Below, in pieces: positions 38,431 through 50,540 of a stretch of 64,000 bases of DNA. A program made the position numbers and the translations under genes. The stretch is from Psilocybe azurescens (Eukaryota; Basidiomycota; Agaricomycetes; Agaricales; Agrocybaceae), in assembly GCA_023853785.1 (NCBI GenBank), contig JAJIRX010000181.1, forward strand, positions 124,001 to 188,000. Reading direction: 5' to 3'. How positions within the stretch are numbered: the first letter of the stretch is position 1; the number at the start of each line of letters is the position of its first letter. The notes under the pieces were generated by a model. That model ran no database searches. It was not told the origin of the DNA and saw only the letters and a list, made by a program, of their open reading frames with translations.

Positions 38431-38651
38431 ATGAGTCGGTTCTGCATCAACTCTGACCGCCACGCACCCAACTGTCCCCACTGTCCCCACTGCAAACGGG
38501 TATGTCCCCTCTCTCTAGTATCAACATCCAAACTCACCCTCTCCAGTACTTTGAACCCGACGCCAGTGAAACAATAACCGTCAGATCCCCCGACTTCTGT
38601 CGTGAATGCGAATACTGGTTCAATGGCCCTGGTGCTCGTCGTCGCCGCTAA
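38431..38651 (+). CDS. Small Cys-rich putative zinc-binding protein, 57 residues
   Basis: Two exons, 38431-38499 and 38547-38651, joined by a 47-bp GT-AG intron (donor GTATGT). Exon 1 encodes MSRFCINSDRHAPNCPHCP then HCKR, a tight C-x2-C-x2-C array; exon 2 adds SPDFCRECEYWFNG and ends in GARRRR. The pattern suggests one or two zinc sites. 38431 is the first in-frame ATG after a TGA at 38389-38391. I do not recognise the family. It lies in the gap between TLG2 (divergent) and NAR1 (convergent, stops about 95 bp apart). Support is the clean intron, the intact frame across it and the ordered cysteines; expression is unproven. Confidence 0.55.
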
Positions 38652-38745
38652 TGTTAATTCTACTACCACTTGACTGCAAGACCGATCACATCACTCTCTA
38701 CTGCATGGTACTCTGTCCGTAACCCCAATTCTACACCCAACTCTA

Positions 38746-40503
38746 TCAGTTCACACGACTCTGACTCTGACTCTCCCCGCCAATACGCTTCTTCCACCTT
38801 CCGCGTCCATTCCTTGTCCCCCACTTTCCACTCGGCATCCCGTCCCCGTCCCCGTCCCCGCCGCCTCCTTCCATCTCCACAGCCGCGGTCGGCTTCAGCT
38901 GTCCTCCCCCATTAACACATCCCCCAGGACATGCCATCACCTCCACATAGTCATATTTCTTCTCTATATCTGTCTTCTTAATTGCTGTCCGTCGCATTTC
39001 TCCCCGCTGCTCCTGTCCCAGTCCGCACCCCCTGTTCCTTCCCCACCTTCCGTACTATATTCTGCAAATTTCGGAACCCGTAGCATTTAGCGCCCTTGAA
39101 CATAACCTTCTCCCCCTCTGTAATCGTGTACTCTTCGTAATCTGTATTTCGGATCATCTTCACTCCAACCTCTGCATTCGCGCTTCTAGCCAACAGGTGC
39201 TCCATGATCGATTGCAGGTATGATCCAGAAGATGTTCCGCTGTGCTGCACCAGCTCCGGAACGCCCTCGTCCGCGTGTGCTGCTCCGTCTAGTTCGCCTG
39301 CCACGGGAGCAGACAGATCCCATCCTCTTTCCCGCATCATCAGTTCCAGTTCCCCCGTCGTGATCACGCAGTCCACCTCCCGTGTCGCGTAGATTTCATC
39401 GTAGAAATCCTTGCGTGACGCCTCCAATTTCTTGTCATAACACGGCATCACCGTAACGTGATACACCCCATCCGGCCTGTTCGACGTCAGATAGTAACAA
39501 GAAACAAAGAAAAAAAACAAGAACCAAACTCACGTCTTCCCCCACCGCGGCGCCATCCACGACTTGACCAGCGTCCCCATAACCTGCTGAGGGCTCTTCG
39601 TCTTCGCGATGTACGGCAGCATCTCCGCGTGCGCCTTCTCCGCGTAGCATATCCACCTTGGGACACGCACTCGCCAGCATAGGCAGGCTCCTTCCTCCCC
39701 CGCTCCGCGCCCGCCCTCCGCTCCAAGAACTCCTTCACATGCTCCCGCAGCGCTAGCTCGCGCGCATACGTCGTGTCAAACACATGCGCGAACCCCAGGA
39801 CGTCCTTCAAGAACACCCTGAGTCGCCGGAGGACCTGCCGCGGCGTGATGTTGTCATTGGTCGTTGTCGAGCAAGAAGAAGCCAGGGACGCAGCCAACGA
39901 CGCCAACGACTGTGGCGCTATCGACACCACAGGGATCTTCCTCTCCTTCTCTTCAAGCCCAGGATTCCTATTCGCATCCAGAAAGTTGAGCACCTCCGTG
40001 TGCGACTGCAGCGTTATAAGCACAGATTCCGCCGACGTGATGCACCCACTTAGTAAATAATTACTATACATATAATAGGTTTCGGGAATGAGAATCACTG
40101 TTACACACCTGCACGCGAGACAGTCGTTCAAGCTTATCTGGGCCTGCGCAAGTTTGTTGTTTGTGTTCGTCCCCAAAGTTGTTGAAGACGATGCAATCGA
40201 ATTAGAGGACATGAGTCCTGGTTCAGAGGACACTTCATAGTACGCCCCGCTGGAGTCAATCCGAATCTCCGTCTTTACAAAAGGATAAGCAAAGTCGAAT
40301 CAACAAGAAGAAGGCATATGCACCGAAGCAGCACCCGCATCCCTCTCTCGCTTCTCCGGGACGTCCTTCTGCTCTACAGGCTTGATACAAGCCTGCGCAG
40401 GGGTGATGAAATCGTTCAGGTCCGTAAGTGTCTACCCATCGGTCAGCACAAATGTAAAATAGCCAAGATCAGCATAGCGTACCAGCGCACCAGAGAACGC
40501 CAT
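38746..40503 (-). CDS. NAR1: Cytosolic iron-sulfur assembly protein NAR1 (iron-only hydrogenase-like)
   Basis: Relays Fe-S clusters from the early to the late CIA machinery. Start [18 protein letters not shown] at 40503; the N-terminal ACIKPV region precedes [12 protein letters not shown], the cluster cysteines in [18 protein letters not shown] (split by an intron), VVSIAPQS, the second-cluster region [27 protein letters not shown], and the C-terminal [17 protein letters not shown]. All cluster cysteines expected in the part seen are kept. Three runs each carry one base too many (39697-39701, 39660-39662, 39002-39005), so the raw frame breaks three times; the last would remove the essential CPGGC motif. 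A Gly/Asp-repeat tail ends at 38746. Probably essential, hence likely sequence errors. Confidence 0.9.
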
Positions 40504-40868
40504 CCCAATAAGACTATGAATTGGAGTATGGTATGGTAATATATAGGATGGAAAAAGTTAAACGAGTTCAAGTAGTGCAGGGTAGTGCTTATACAGCACC
40601 GGATCGAAAATCCTCCTTGTGCGATTGGCTCGCCAACGTAATTACTCAATTAGGCACGATAAGATTAGATCTGATCGACTCGGGAGCGCTTAATCCCATT
40701 CCCGCCTGGGGTAATAATCCTGAAATCCAGTCCAATTATACTTGTATAATCTGCCTAAAAAGAGTGTGCTAGTATACACAATGGTATCATTCTGTGGTAT
40801 ATGTAGTAAATAAAAAGTCATTCAAGGTCACAGGTAACGTAAACCGTCCCCCTTATTCAAATTTAGAT
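40504..40868. other. Intergenic, NAR1 promoter side and PL14-type gene 3' end
   Basis: About 365 bp between two minus-strand genes. It should hold the NAR1 promoter next to 40503 and the 3' end of the lyase-like gene near 40869. No other feature was seen. Confidence 0.5.
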
Positions 40869-42189
40869 TTAAATACAAAACAGGGAACCCACGACAACCG
40901 CGAGGAGAGTGAGAACCAGCGTCGCAGAGGAGCTGTACGTCGTTGGCGCCTGCGATTTCACTGTAGTGCCTATCAGCGTTGATGGAGCGTTACTTCCCCA
41001 GAGCCGGATGTTGCGGAAGTAGGTGTGCGTTGTCACTGGGGTGGCCCAGCTCGTGTCAGAACCTAAGTTTATAACAGAATCAGCCAACGTGTGGAGAGTT
41101 GCGCAGCAGCATGAGAAATCACCTCCAAAGAATGTCCTGCAGGAAAACGTGAGTTGCATTTTCAAGAACGAGTATACAGAGAGGCTCACGAGAAGTAGAA
41201 TCCATTGGCGACAACAGAATCGGCCGCACGGATTTGTAGATTCTGCTGGGACACGGCAAGCTGATCGTTGAAGCTGAACAGCCATTAGTAATGCAATCTC
41301 AACACAAATCAGCATCACCAACTAGAGTGCCATATAACCATTAGCAACATCAGGGGGATTGTTGAGTTGCACTAGCAACGTTACTCGTGTCCATCTTCAG
41401 ATAGATAAATCATCTATGAGCGTCAACGCAAAGGTGCATATCACACTCACTGTCCACTGACGAAACCAAAGTTGTTTCTCTGAATAGAAACACCGAAATC
41501 CGAGTTACAAATAATAGACTTGTCCGAGCAAAGATTGTTGGGAGTAGGAATGTAAGCATAAACTAGACGCCCAAAGTCAACGCGTAAAGGCAAGAAAACA
41601 GTAGAAAGCACGCACCCTCGCCCGCCCCGTTTTTCCGCCACATTAATCTGGCACTGAAACAGTCGACACCGGTTGCCTTGTTACCACCACTGCATCCCGT
41701 CGAGTTCAGCCCACCGCGCAGACCGGGCAGCTTCCCGCCCTTCACCCAATCAAAGTTCGAGTCAAAGGCGATATCATAAGAAACCATCATCGAATTGAAA
41801 CTCGAGCCATCGGACGTATTCCACAGCGAGTAGAACTGGGCGCCGCCTGTATCATGCGAGAAGCTGCCTTCCGGGTATGTAACGCGCAGCACGGGGCCGC
41901 TGGAGGGCGCGGAGCCAGAGGTGCCTGCGGGCTGCGAATTGGGGAAGGGATCGTCGACAAAGGCGAGATTATCGGGGCCATCCTGGATGCGCGCCCTGTT
42001 GAGGGACCATTTTGAGACCAGGAGATCCTGTGTTTCGTTGGAGGACTGGGTTGCAGAGGGAAAGGGTAGAGTTGTGCTGGTTGCTAGATTGTACTGGGTG
42101 GCAACGGCCTCTGGGGCAGCCGAAGAAGCGGCAAGGGCGAGATGACACAAGGCGGGGTACAAAACGAAGAGATAGTAGTGGGAATACAT
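40869..42189 (-). CDS. Secreted polysaccharide lyase family 14-like protein, probably GPI-anchored
   Basis: PL14 members cleave glucuronan or alginate-like uronans by beta-elimination. A signal peptide (MYSHYYLFVLYPALCHLALA) opens at 42189. The core shows DIAFDSNFDWVKGGKLPGL, CSGGNKATGVDCFSARLMWR, VYAYIPTPNNLCSDKSIICNS, WTRVTLLVQLN, FNDQLAVS and FFGGSDTSWATPV with TYFRNIRLWG. The last 20 residues (SSSATLVLTLLAVVVGSLFC) are hydrophobic after a Ser/Thr spacer, typical of a GPI signal. One intron join near 41310 did not resolve cleanly by eye, so a small error there is possible. Divergent from the AVT gene with 197 bp between starts. Confidence 0.8.
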
Positions 42190-42386
42190 GACAAGAAAAT
42201 GTGTTGACTGTCCAGAGTCAGCTATAGAGAAGATTCCTGCTTATCTTTTTTACTTCAATACGTATTGATACGCTTTGTACGTGTTTACTACCGCCTAGAG
42301 ACACTCTACCGTCTTAGCACTCAGCTACAAACCTCTACGTTTACCCTGCACGGCTCTCAATGCCCTGCTCATAATTCATACCCACC

Positions 42387-44637
42387 ATGTTCAAACAGTC
42401 TACGCCCTCACGGCAAGACCTCTCTTCAGAATCAGAATCAAGGCAGCCACTTCTCAATGCCCGAGAACACCCCAGTCCTCGCACCCTATTCACAACAGGG
42501 GAAGACTCCGACGATGATCTGGAAGGTTCAAGCGCCCTAGTTTCCCCCAAACCGCACGGAGCACCCACAGCGTCTCTTTCAAAGAAGAGGTCCAGCTCAT
42601 TGCACCGCCTCTGCGGTCAACAACATCCAGCCGCGAAATACGCAAGTCGTTGTTTCATTTAACATCACATCACATTCTCTGACTCTGTTTCTTGCCTTGA
42701 TTACATTCCAGAATTCGAGCAGGACTCGGACGAGCTTGACGATGATTCCGTAAATGAATTAAATCGCTCCCGTATAGGACCAAACGGCGCCCATGACCGC
42801 AGAATGCCCCTCCTCGTCGGTCTCTTCGACTCTTCGGCCTCTCGACGAAGCCTGGACGCTTCACTGCCTCTCCACGGCACCAACGGGAACACAGTCACCA
42901 TAGGCGACGACACACTCGACTTGGATGAAATAGCTGCCAAACGAACTGCAGGCGGTGGACTCGTGGACTCGATCGCGAACATGGCCAACTCTATTCTAGG
43001 CGCAGGTATGTCTCCGGCCCTTGCCTTTCTTCAATATACTCACCCAGAATAGGTATCATCGGTAAGTGTAAACTCTCCGTATTCTGTCTGGCGCTGGCTT
43101 AACAAAGCTCTCGAGCCCAGGTCTTCCATACGCTATTCGTCAAGCTGGTTTCTTTACCGGTCTTATCCTCCTCGTCGCCCTTTCCGTAGTAACGGACTGG
43201 ACCATCCGCCTCATCGTTATCAATGCCAAACTCAGCGGAGGTCACTCCTACATCGACATAATGACACACTGCTTTGGCTCCAGTGGACGAGCGGCCGTTT
43301 CCTTCTTCCAATTCGCCTTTGCCTTCGGAGGTAAGCGTCTCTCTCTGATCAGACTAAAACACGTCAGCCTAAATCATCACATCAGGCATGTGCGCATTTG
43401 GCATTATAATCGGTGACACTCTCCCCCAAGTCCTCCGTTCTGTATTCCCCACACTACCAACGATACCCATCCTCAAAATATTTGCCAACCGGCAATTTGT
43501 CATCGCATTTTGTACCATATGTTTCTCCTATCCTCTATCACTCTACCGCGATATCCACAAACTCGCCCGCGCATCTGGCCTGGCACTCGTGGGCATGCTC
43601 ATCATTGTATTCTCGGTCTTCATAGAAGGCCCTCACGTCCCACAAGAATTGAAGGGTAAACAAGAGGGCAAATTCTCGATAATCGAGCCAGGTATCTTTC
43701 AAGCTATTGGTGTTATCAGTTTTGCTTTCGGTAAGTTCATGTGCAAATCCATGCTCCTCGCAACCAAAAGTACTGACGCATGTTGCTGTTATAGTCTGCC
43801 ATCATAATTCTCTCTTAATCTATGGAAGCCTACGCACACCTACACTAGACAGATTCGCTAAAGTCACGCATATTTCGACTTTAATCTCACTCATTTCCTG
43901 CTTGATGCTCTCTATCTCTGCATATGTAGTCTTTACGGACAAGACTCAAGGAAATATCCTAAACAACTTTCCGGCGGTGCGTTGCGACAGCCCCATTTCT
44001 CATCTTTTCTCTCTCTTCAGCTGATTCCTTCCGCTATCTTTGCTATAGAATGACACATTGATCAACATTGCGCGCTTTTCGTTCGGGTTGAACATGTTCA
44101 CAACGCTTCCATTGGAGTTATTTGTCTGCAGAGAGGTAGGTGCTTATTCCTATTTCGCGGACAAGATCGTTTTTCTTTTGTTTCCCTTGTATCTACAATC
44201 TAACAAGCAGCTCTCAATTTCCAGGTCATCGAACAATTCTTCTTCTCACACGAAGTCTTCAGCCCGCAACGGCACTTATTTTTTACCACCACCATATTAT
44301 TTGCATCTATGTTTGGTACGGACTAGGTTTATTTACTCCTGCTACCTCCTGACATCTTTTATCATTTATCCCTTCACTCAACCCAGTGGCTCTAATAACA
44401 TGCGATCTGGGTGTCATGCTCGAAATAACAGGCGGCGTGTCTGCGACCGCTTTGGCGTTCATCTTCCCCGCTGCCTGCTACATCAAACTAGTGGACAAAA
44501 AGCTGCCATGGCACAGTCGAACAAAACTCCCCGCGGTCATATGTGTCCTGTTCGGGATCGTAGTCATGAGCATCTCTCTCTTCCTCGCACTTGCTAAATC
44601 ATGGACTCCAGAAGGCGCAGCAAAGATTTGTGTATAG
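42387..44637 (+). CDS. Vacuolar-type amino-acid transporter, AVT/SLC38 family
   Basis: Eleven-helix amino-acid/proton transporter of the AAAP family. A long acidic, Ser-rich cytosolic N-terminus (to about 42960) precedes SIANMANSILGAG-IIGLPYAIRQAG, the family signature of the first helix. Further helices follow through FFQFAFAFG, SFAFVCHHNSLLIYGSL, and SFGLNMFTTLPLELFVCRE to the last helix near 44540-44610. The second intron (42642-42711) is GC-AG. The downstream reading frame requires one extra C near 42563-42565, otherwise the N-terminal exon runs into a wrong frame. Which AVT paralogue it is cannot be said. Confidence 0.87.
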
Positions 44638-44827
44638 CTCGAGCCATTGAGGCGGAGGGAGAGAGAAAAAGAAAGCTGATAATTTTTCAGAATATATACC
44701 ATTTGCTGTGTTGTGTATATTAATTTAGTCTAGATCAAGATGGACCATTTTTACATAGGATGGCAATGTAATTAGTAATTTATTTATGGCCTATAAGCCG
44801 GTTGGACTTGTGGATGGATGCTATGGA

Positions 44828-46770
44828 TCAAGCTGCATTCACGACGCCTGCCAGGCCCGGTATATCATCGACAGATTCAAGACGGATTCCCTTTGCGAGG
44901 CTCTCTTTAGACGACAGAGGAGACACACTGAGCTCCGTGTACGTGCTCCATATATGCTCGACGCATTCGAGAGGAGTTTGCGCGTGTTTGCTGTTTTCCG
45001 GATCGCACACAAGCAGCCAAACAGCGTCGTATCCGCCAGCTTTTTGGGAAAGGAAAGAGTCGTTAAAAGCACTGTAGGACATTTAGGTTAGTAAAGGGGC
45101 TTACCACCGGGAACTCCTCCTCCGATGACACCTGCAAGAGCCACACAGGTGTCCAGCAATTTAGTCTGCTCCACGGGTTCGATGGGAACTCCGGAGAGGG
45201 TTCCCATCTTTCTCATCTGTGCTCGAATTTCCTTCATACGTCAAGAAATTTAGTATCTATGCGTGATTGGATCTAGGGGAAGTATCGAACCTCTGAGAGA
45301 CGGCGGACCTCATAGAAAGTCCGGACAATTGGCACCTCTTCCTTGGGCAAAGAAGGGTTTGCGTCCCACTGGAAAGAAATTTATTTTATGCATTTTAGGA
45401 GAGAATATAAGTCTCTTACCTGCACGGCTTGAAGGGAGGATATATATTTGACAGCACTCTTGTAATTTGCAGGGTCTTTGTCGTGAAGTTCCGAGAGTTG
45501 GAGGAGGGTTTTCGCGAGCGACTGATTCAACTTGTCAAGATGATTCCATAGAGCGTCCGCTGTGCCAAAGATACATGCTTCAGAGCAACACCCAGACGAT
45601 GCCAGAGAAAGCAATCACCTTCGTTCTTCTGCTCTTTGCGCCATGTAAGGACCTTTCCGACAAGAGATGGGGTATCACTGCCCGCGTCCACATCAGCGAG
45701 CATAATCCGGGTATAAGGAGGGAGTTTGAAGTTTCCGATACGATAATTCCACGTCTCATTGGAAGGAGACAGAACAGGGTACAACTTCGGCTACAAAATA
45801 GCAAGCAGTTAACCTCGGTCAGTGACGTCATTGAATGGACAGAAAAAGCAACGGAAAGAGGTAGAAATCGATATTTTCGAAACATTTGCAGGCACATACC
45901 AAGTTATCGCCCATCAAGCCTTGAATAACACCTGGGTCAAATCGCGTGTAGAGATGGCTACCGAAGACAGCCGCGGAGACATCAAAGCCGCTACCGACTT
46001 TACCCTGCGCGAAACAGTGCACGAACTGCGCTAGGTTGTGTGCGAGGCGGCGGCCGTCTCCGACATCGTCGGAAAGAGACGCCTGGGTGATCACGGATAG
46101 ATGGACGAGGAGGGCGGAGGTGAGAGAAGTAATCAGAGCTGCCGAAGAACCCAGTCCAGTCTTGTGCACATCAGAGAGATTGACCTCGGTCGGGCAAAAT
46201 GGTGGGATGCTCGACAGAGACTCGATCGTTCGGGGAAGGCCTAACTGCTCAAGCTAGAAGCACATTAATACTTGAGATCAGGATCGACTGCAAGGAGAGC
46301 GGGCGCACTTTTGCACGTTGGGAGTAAAAGTCATTGTCGCCAACGATGGTGATATCGAGCGCTTTGGATAGGACTTCTTGGACAGCAGCGGGGCCCTTGA
46401 TTTCAACAGCGAGAGCAATAGTGTGTTGCAGGGCAAGGTGAACGAATTTATTCTTGCTCGAGCTAATTCCGCGACAAAGGATCAACGAAAAGTCGAGATC
46501 ATACGATTCGAGAAATATACGGACTTTTTCTGCCGCTGCCTCGATCGTCACAGAAGAATCTATGGCAGCCGTATAGGACCACGTCGCATTGAGAAATTGG
46601 GGAGATCGAACGCGTAAGGTGGCTGGTTTGAGAGAAGAATTATCGCGGATGGCGGTATAGAAGCGCGAAGAGGTTGAAACGACGACGCCAGAATATGCTG
46701 GATCGAGAACAAGATAGCCTCCAGCGACCAGAACCTTTCCCGGAGCTGAGATAACAGTTGTACGGACCAT
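44828..46770 (-). CDS. ERG8: Phosphomevalonate kinase
   Basis: GHMP-family kinase that makes mevalonate diphosphate for ergosterol and other isoprenoids. Starts MVRTTVISAPGKVLVAGGYL (46770), the first GHMP motif; the ATP-binding loop reads TGLGSSAALITS near 46150; GKVGSGFDVSAAVFGS and the third motif GGGVPGG near 45120 complete the set. About 450-480 residues over about seven exons, ends IPGLAGVVNAA. All frames join cleanly. Confidence 0.95.
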
Positions 46771-47038
46771 GGTGAAAGTAGATGGAAGAGTGAGTATTCA
46801 AACCATAGCTCTTTATATGTACACTAAGTAGTCCGAGTGGAATTTGTTACTCTGCGTTCTTGCCATCTTATTTTGCTGACTCAGCCCCACTCAGTCTCTT
46901 CTTGGTTTTCTACGACCGCGGGCATCCTTACACCTTCACCAACGTAATCTCATTCAAATATCCCTCCAAGCTTTCAATGCCAGGCCATTTCGACAATTTC
47001 GCATTGAGGGTATCACCAATTCTATAAATACACGCATC

Positions 47039-48471
47039 TTATCTCCCACTTCGCTTAAACCAAGCTTTTTGCTGGCCGCACGTTGCGTTAGTACATCCTG
47101 GACATCGAAGACCCAATTGAATGCTTGTGGGTCCCTTCCCCGCGGCACAGTCTCGGAGGTGTTCTGTTGCAATGTCGGCGAGTGCTCGAATGAACACAGG
47201 TGAATCATTCAACGATTCGGCTCGATGGACTTCAATGCCATGCTGGGATCATTCTCCATCAGTTAATGAAACAGGGGCGGGTAGGAAGAAAGCTTGCCTC
47301 TTTGGCCTCCTTGGCATATTCCAGGTCAAGTTCGTAGAGTGTCTCGATGTGGTCGCTTGTAAACGCGATAGGAACAAGTACCACTTGCTTCTTTTCCAGC
47401 CGAGCGAGCCCCTTCAAAGCCTCACCCGTCTGCATACCCATCCACGCTGACGGCCCGACTTGCGATTGCCACACCAACCGGTAAGGATTTGAGTGTGCCA
47501 ACCTTTTCATCACTGCTGCGACAGAAGCGGAGACTTCCAGCACATAGGGATCTCCGCGATTCACGACAGACATGGGCAAAGAGTGGGCAGAAAACAGTAA
47601 TACAGTTTCAGCACGTTTTTCTGCTGGAAATTTAGCCAATGCTGCCTCGATGTTTTGCGCGACTGCCTACATTGGACGGAAAGGATCGGTCACTCGGAAT
47701 AAAAATGTAAAATTTTTAAGAATACCTCAATGAAACCGGGATGAGTACCCCATCGGTCTATGACACTCCACTCGATGTTGTCCAGTCCAGTTTCTTTCCG
47801 TTTACGATATAGTTCATTGAGACTGCTTCCGGTAGTACTGCAACTGTATTGTGGGTATTGTGTGAATGCGATGGCTCTCTTCACACCGTCCTCCTTCATC
47901 TGTCGGGCAGTCGCATCGGTAAGAGGCCGCGCATAACGGAAAGCAACGTAGGCTTTATGCGGGGCCGTTTCCGGGTGAAGCTCGTCAAGAAGCTGGGCCA
48001 TTCCGTCACCTTGCAACTGGGTATAGTGAAGAATCGGAGAACCGCCTCCAATAGCAGCATACTGCTTCTCAATTTGGGGCGTTCGCCTTCGGGCAATAAA
48101 CGGCGCGAGGAAGCGCTGGAAGGGCAGTGGAATGAGGTCTCCGTCCATGAAGAGGTTCTTCAAGAAGTCGTGGGTTTCTTCAACCTAAATTACCCCGAGT
48201 TGAATATGAAATAAGGAGAAGATTGATGACGCGTCAACATACGGTGGACGGACCCCCATGTTGAGCATAACGATGGCTAAGGACACGATACTGAATATGG
48301 CAAGTGGTTGAACTTAGGTGGTCGAAAAGCTCACCTGTGGGACTGAGAACGTACGTGAGATATTGACAGAGAGACTGGATAGGCATCCCAATCACCTTTT
48401 CCCGGACGCGTGGGTTGTTGCATAGGAGCGGGAGAGAGCACGCGAGATGAGGGGGGACGAAGAAGAGACAT
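47039..48471 (-). CDS. HEM15: Ferrochelatase, mitochondrial
   Basis: Inserts ferrous iron into protoporphyrin IX, the last step of heme synthesis, on the inner mitochondrial membrane. The start at 48471 gives an Arg/Ser-rich presequence ([14 protein letters not shown]). Motifs seen: [68 protein letters not shown], and the distal [16 protein letters not shown]. The C-terminus [10 protein letters not shown] has the C-x2-C-x4-C of [2Fe-2S] ferrochelatases. The conserved NMGGPST segment is broken by a C5 run (48253-48257, plus strand) one base too short. The single frame break in an essential gene argues for a sequence error. Confidence 0.93.
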
Positions 48472-48587
48472 TATTGCGAGAAAGTAAACGGAAGGAAGAA
48501 AGATAAAAGAGGATGATGACTGAATAAATAACAGTCGCGATTCACGCCTAAATTTACTATCCAATTACATGTCGCGTATTTACATTC

Positions 48588-50540
48588 TCACACTTTACCT
48601 TGCCCTGCCGCCGCCGCTCTTCGGCTCTCTCCTCTTCGCACATTCCACTGCAACACCGGCAGTGAAATACAAGATATTGCTATCCACACGGCCAAAATTC
48701 CAAAGTTTAATCCCACTGTCAATGCACTCAGCAAGCATATTTCGGGTCGTTATTAGTCGCTCACATTCGTTCTTGGTCCCAAACACGATGCTTCTCACAC
48801 CCCGGGATATCTGGTAAAATGGCGCCGCGTGTCCGTAGTTGTACAGTACCGGAAGGGCATCAATGGGCCATAGGCATACCGACACGTTTCCTGTGAAACC
48901 CCGTTAGTCGGCTACACTGCAACTCACGCCACGGACCAACCGATGATCCACAAAATCAAGAACACCTGGATGTACTTAATCGTCAACAGAGTCATCATCG
49001 ACTCCAGTGCCAGACCTCTAAAAGCTTGTCAGCGACTGGAAACAGCCCATTTCCGAGGCCCAAACGCACGCTGCCATCATTCCAAACCAGGACAACATCC
49101 AGAACAACACGAACCCCGCCCGGCCAAAACTAATTTGCATTAGACTAGAATGCTCAGCAATAACTTTCGGCGGGGTACGCACTGTCTATCAAAGGGCAAT
49201 TTGAATGCCTTGGTCAGCAATGAGTATGCCAGCTGCCGAACTCGTCAATACACTCCCAAGGTCGAATACTGAAAGTGACGTACTGAAAGCACGAAATATA
49301 TAAGAATTGGCGACACGATTCGAACCCGGATCAACGAAGCTGTTGTTAATTTTCGTTCTATGCCCGAGACAGCTCTTGCGAGTATTCCAGAATTCTGCAA
49401 TAGGTGAGTGATCATTCATAGACATTAACTGTCCACTTACAACCACGATGAATGATAGAATTAAAAGATAAATGAGGCCAATAAACGTAACCGCTGTGGC
49501 TCTGCATATACAATGCTGAGATTTCATATCCTCTACTGGTGTGGATATCAGACTCACACTGGTACATCAAAAGGTCGCAAATTTTGCAGCGTAAAGTATA
49601 TTGGTCGCGTCAATATATCTGGCGAAAGCGTCGCAATTGATGTATTTGACTGGACTACATCTGCCATTACTTTCACCGCATACGCGTGCGTGACCTCATC
49701 TAAAAGTGTCGTAATCTTACAAAGGGGTCAGTACGTCGATACTAAAATTGGGACTTTGTACTGACTGTAGGTCTTAACAGCGTTCTGCTATGAATCAAAG
49801 CATCATCAAATTTCAGTTACAATACCAATACCAGTAATATGCGTCAACTCACAATGCATTTTCATTCCGAGCTTCGAGTGCATAAGCAGTGATAGCACTG
49901 GAAGGAGCCGACCCTGAGCCACCCCCACTCAGACTGTTGTTCAAGTTTCGCGTTGCTCCTGGGTTGACTGTTCACGAGAAGGTCAACAATGCCAGTGGAT
50001 TCTTTTAACCAATCCCACTCAACTGGTTACAGCCACCCAACATTGTTCATCCAACAAGGCAGCGATCACATCGTCCGGCCCATTCGGGAATTTAGCAGCA
50101 GGCAGTACACGCCAGTCGACGACACGACTGAAAGCTGTATTTGTACTGAGTACAGGGGTGACGAACTCGCCAATCTGATCGCCATCAAAGTCCTTCGATG
50201 ATCCGACTATGTCAGCGCGCATTCACCACAATACCAGCAAAAAACGTACCACAATCCAACCTCGCAGGCTACGCGCTGGAAGCTGCCACAGTGCACCCCA
50301 ATAGATTGAGAATATTCCGAAAATAGCGCCAACGATTAAGCAAGTTCTCTGAAAGAGTATATTAACGTAGATCTTTCTGGCTTTTGCGATTTCCGGCCCC
50401 TGTGCTAAAAACTGGCCCGCATATGGAGCAGCAGCAACGATTCCAGAAGAAGGACCAGGCGGAGTAGGTGAAGACGCCAGGGGTGTCTGGTCCGCAATCG
50501 TGCTGGTCGCACTGTCGTTCTTTTCCGTACTCGCGCTCAT
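48588..50540 (-). CDS. SNG1/DUF3533-family membrane protein
   Basis: Named for yeast Sng1, linked to nitrosoguanidine resistance and plasma-membrane lipid asymmetry. After a Pro/Ser-rich N-terminus comes the family opening helix ILFQRTCLIVGAIFGIFSIYWGALW (near 50330), then the DFDGDQIG block and extracellular loop. The C-terminal membrane half carries TAVTFIGLIYLLILSFIV, SLIRVRIVSPILIYFVLS, AYSLLTKAFKLPFD, GRAGFVLFWMLSWFGMMAA and NVSVCLWPIDALPVLYNYGHA, ending AAAAGQGKV. About ten exons join in frame. Its stop lies about 115 bp before the ferrochelatase start on the same strand. Confidence 0.82.

Noticed and set aside
38670..38915. Plus-strand 81-codon Ser/Pro/Arg-rich frame
   Set aside because: It is antisense to the real NAR1 C-terminus ([12 protein letters not shown] on the minus strand).
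49311..49332. tRNA T-arm-like sequence (GGGTTCGAATC on the minus strand) in the SNG1-like gene
   Set aside because: The flanking bases do not form the T-stem or an acceptor stem, and the segment reads in frame as SLIRVRIVSP of the membrane protein.
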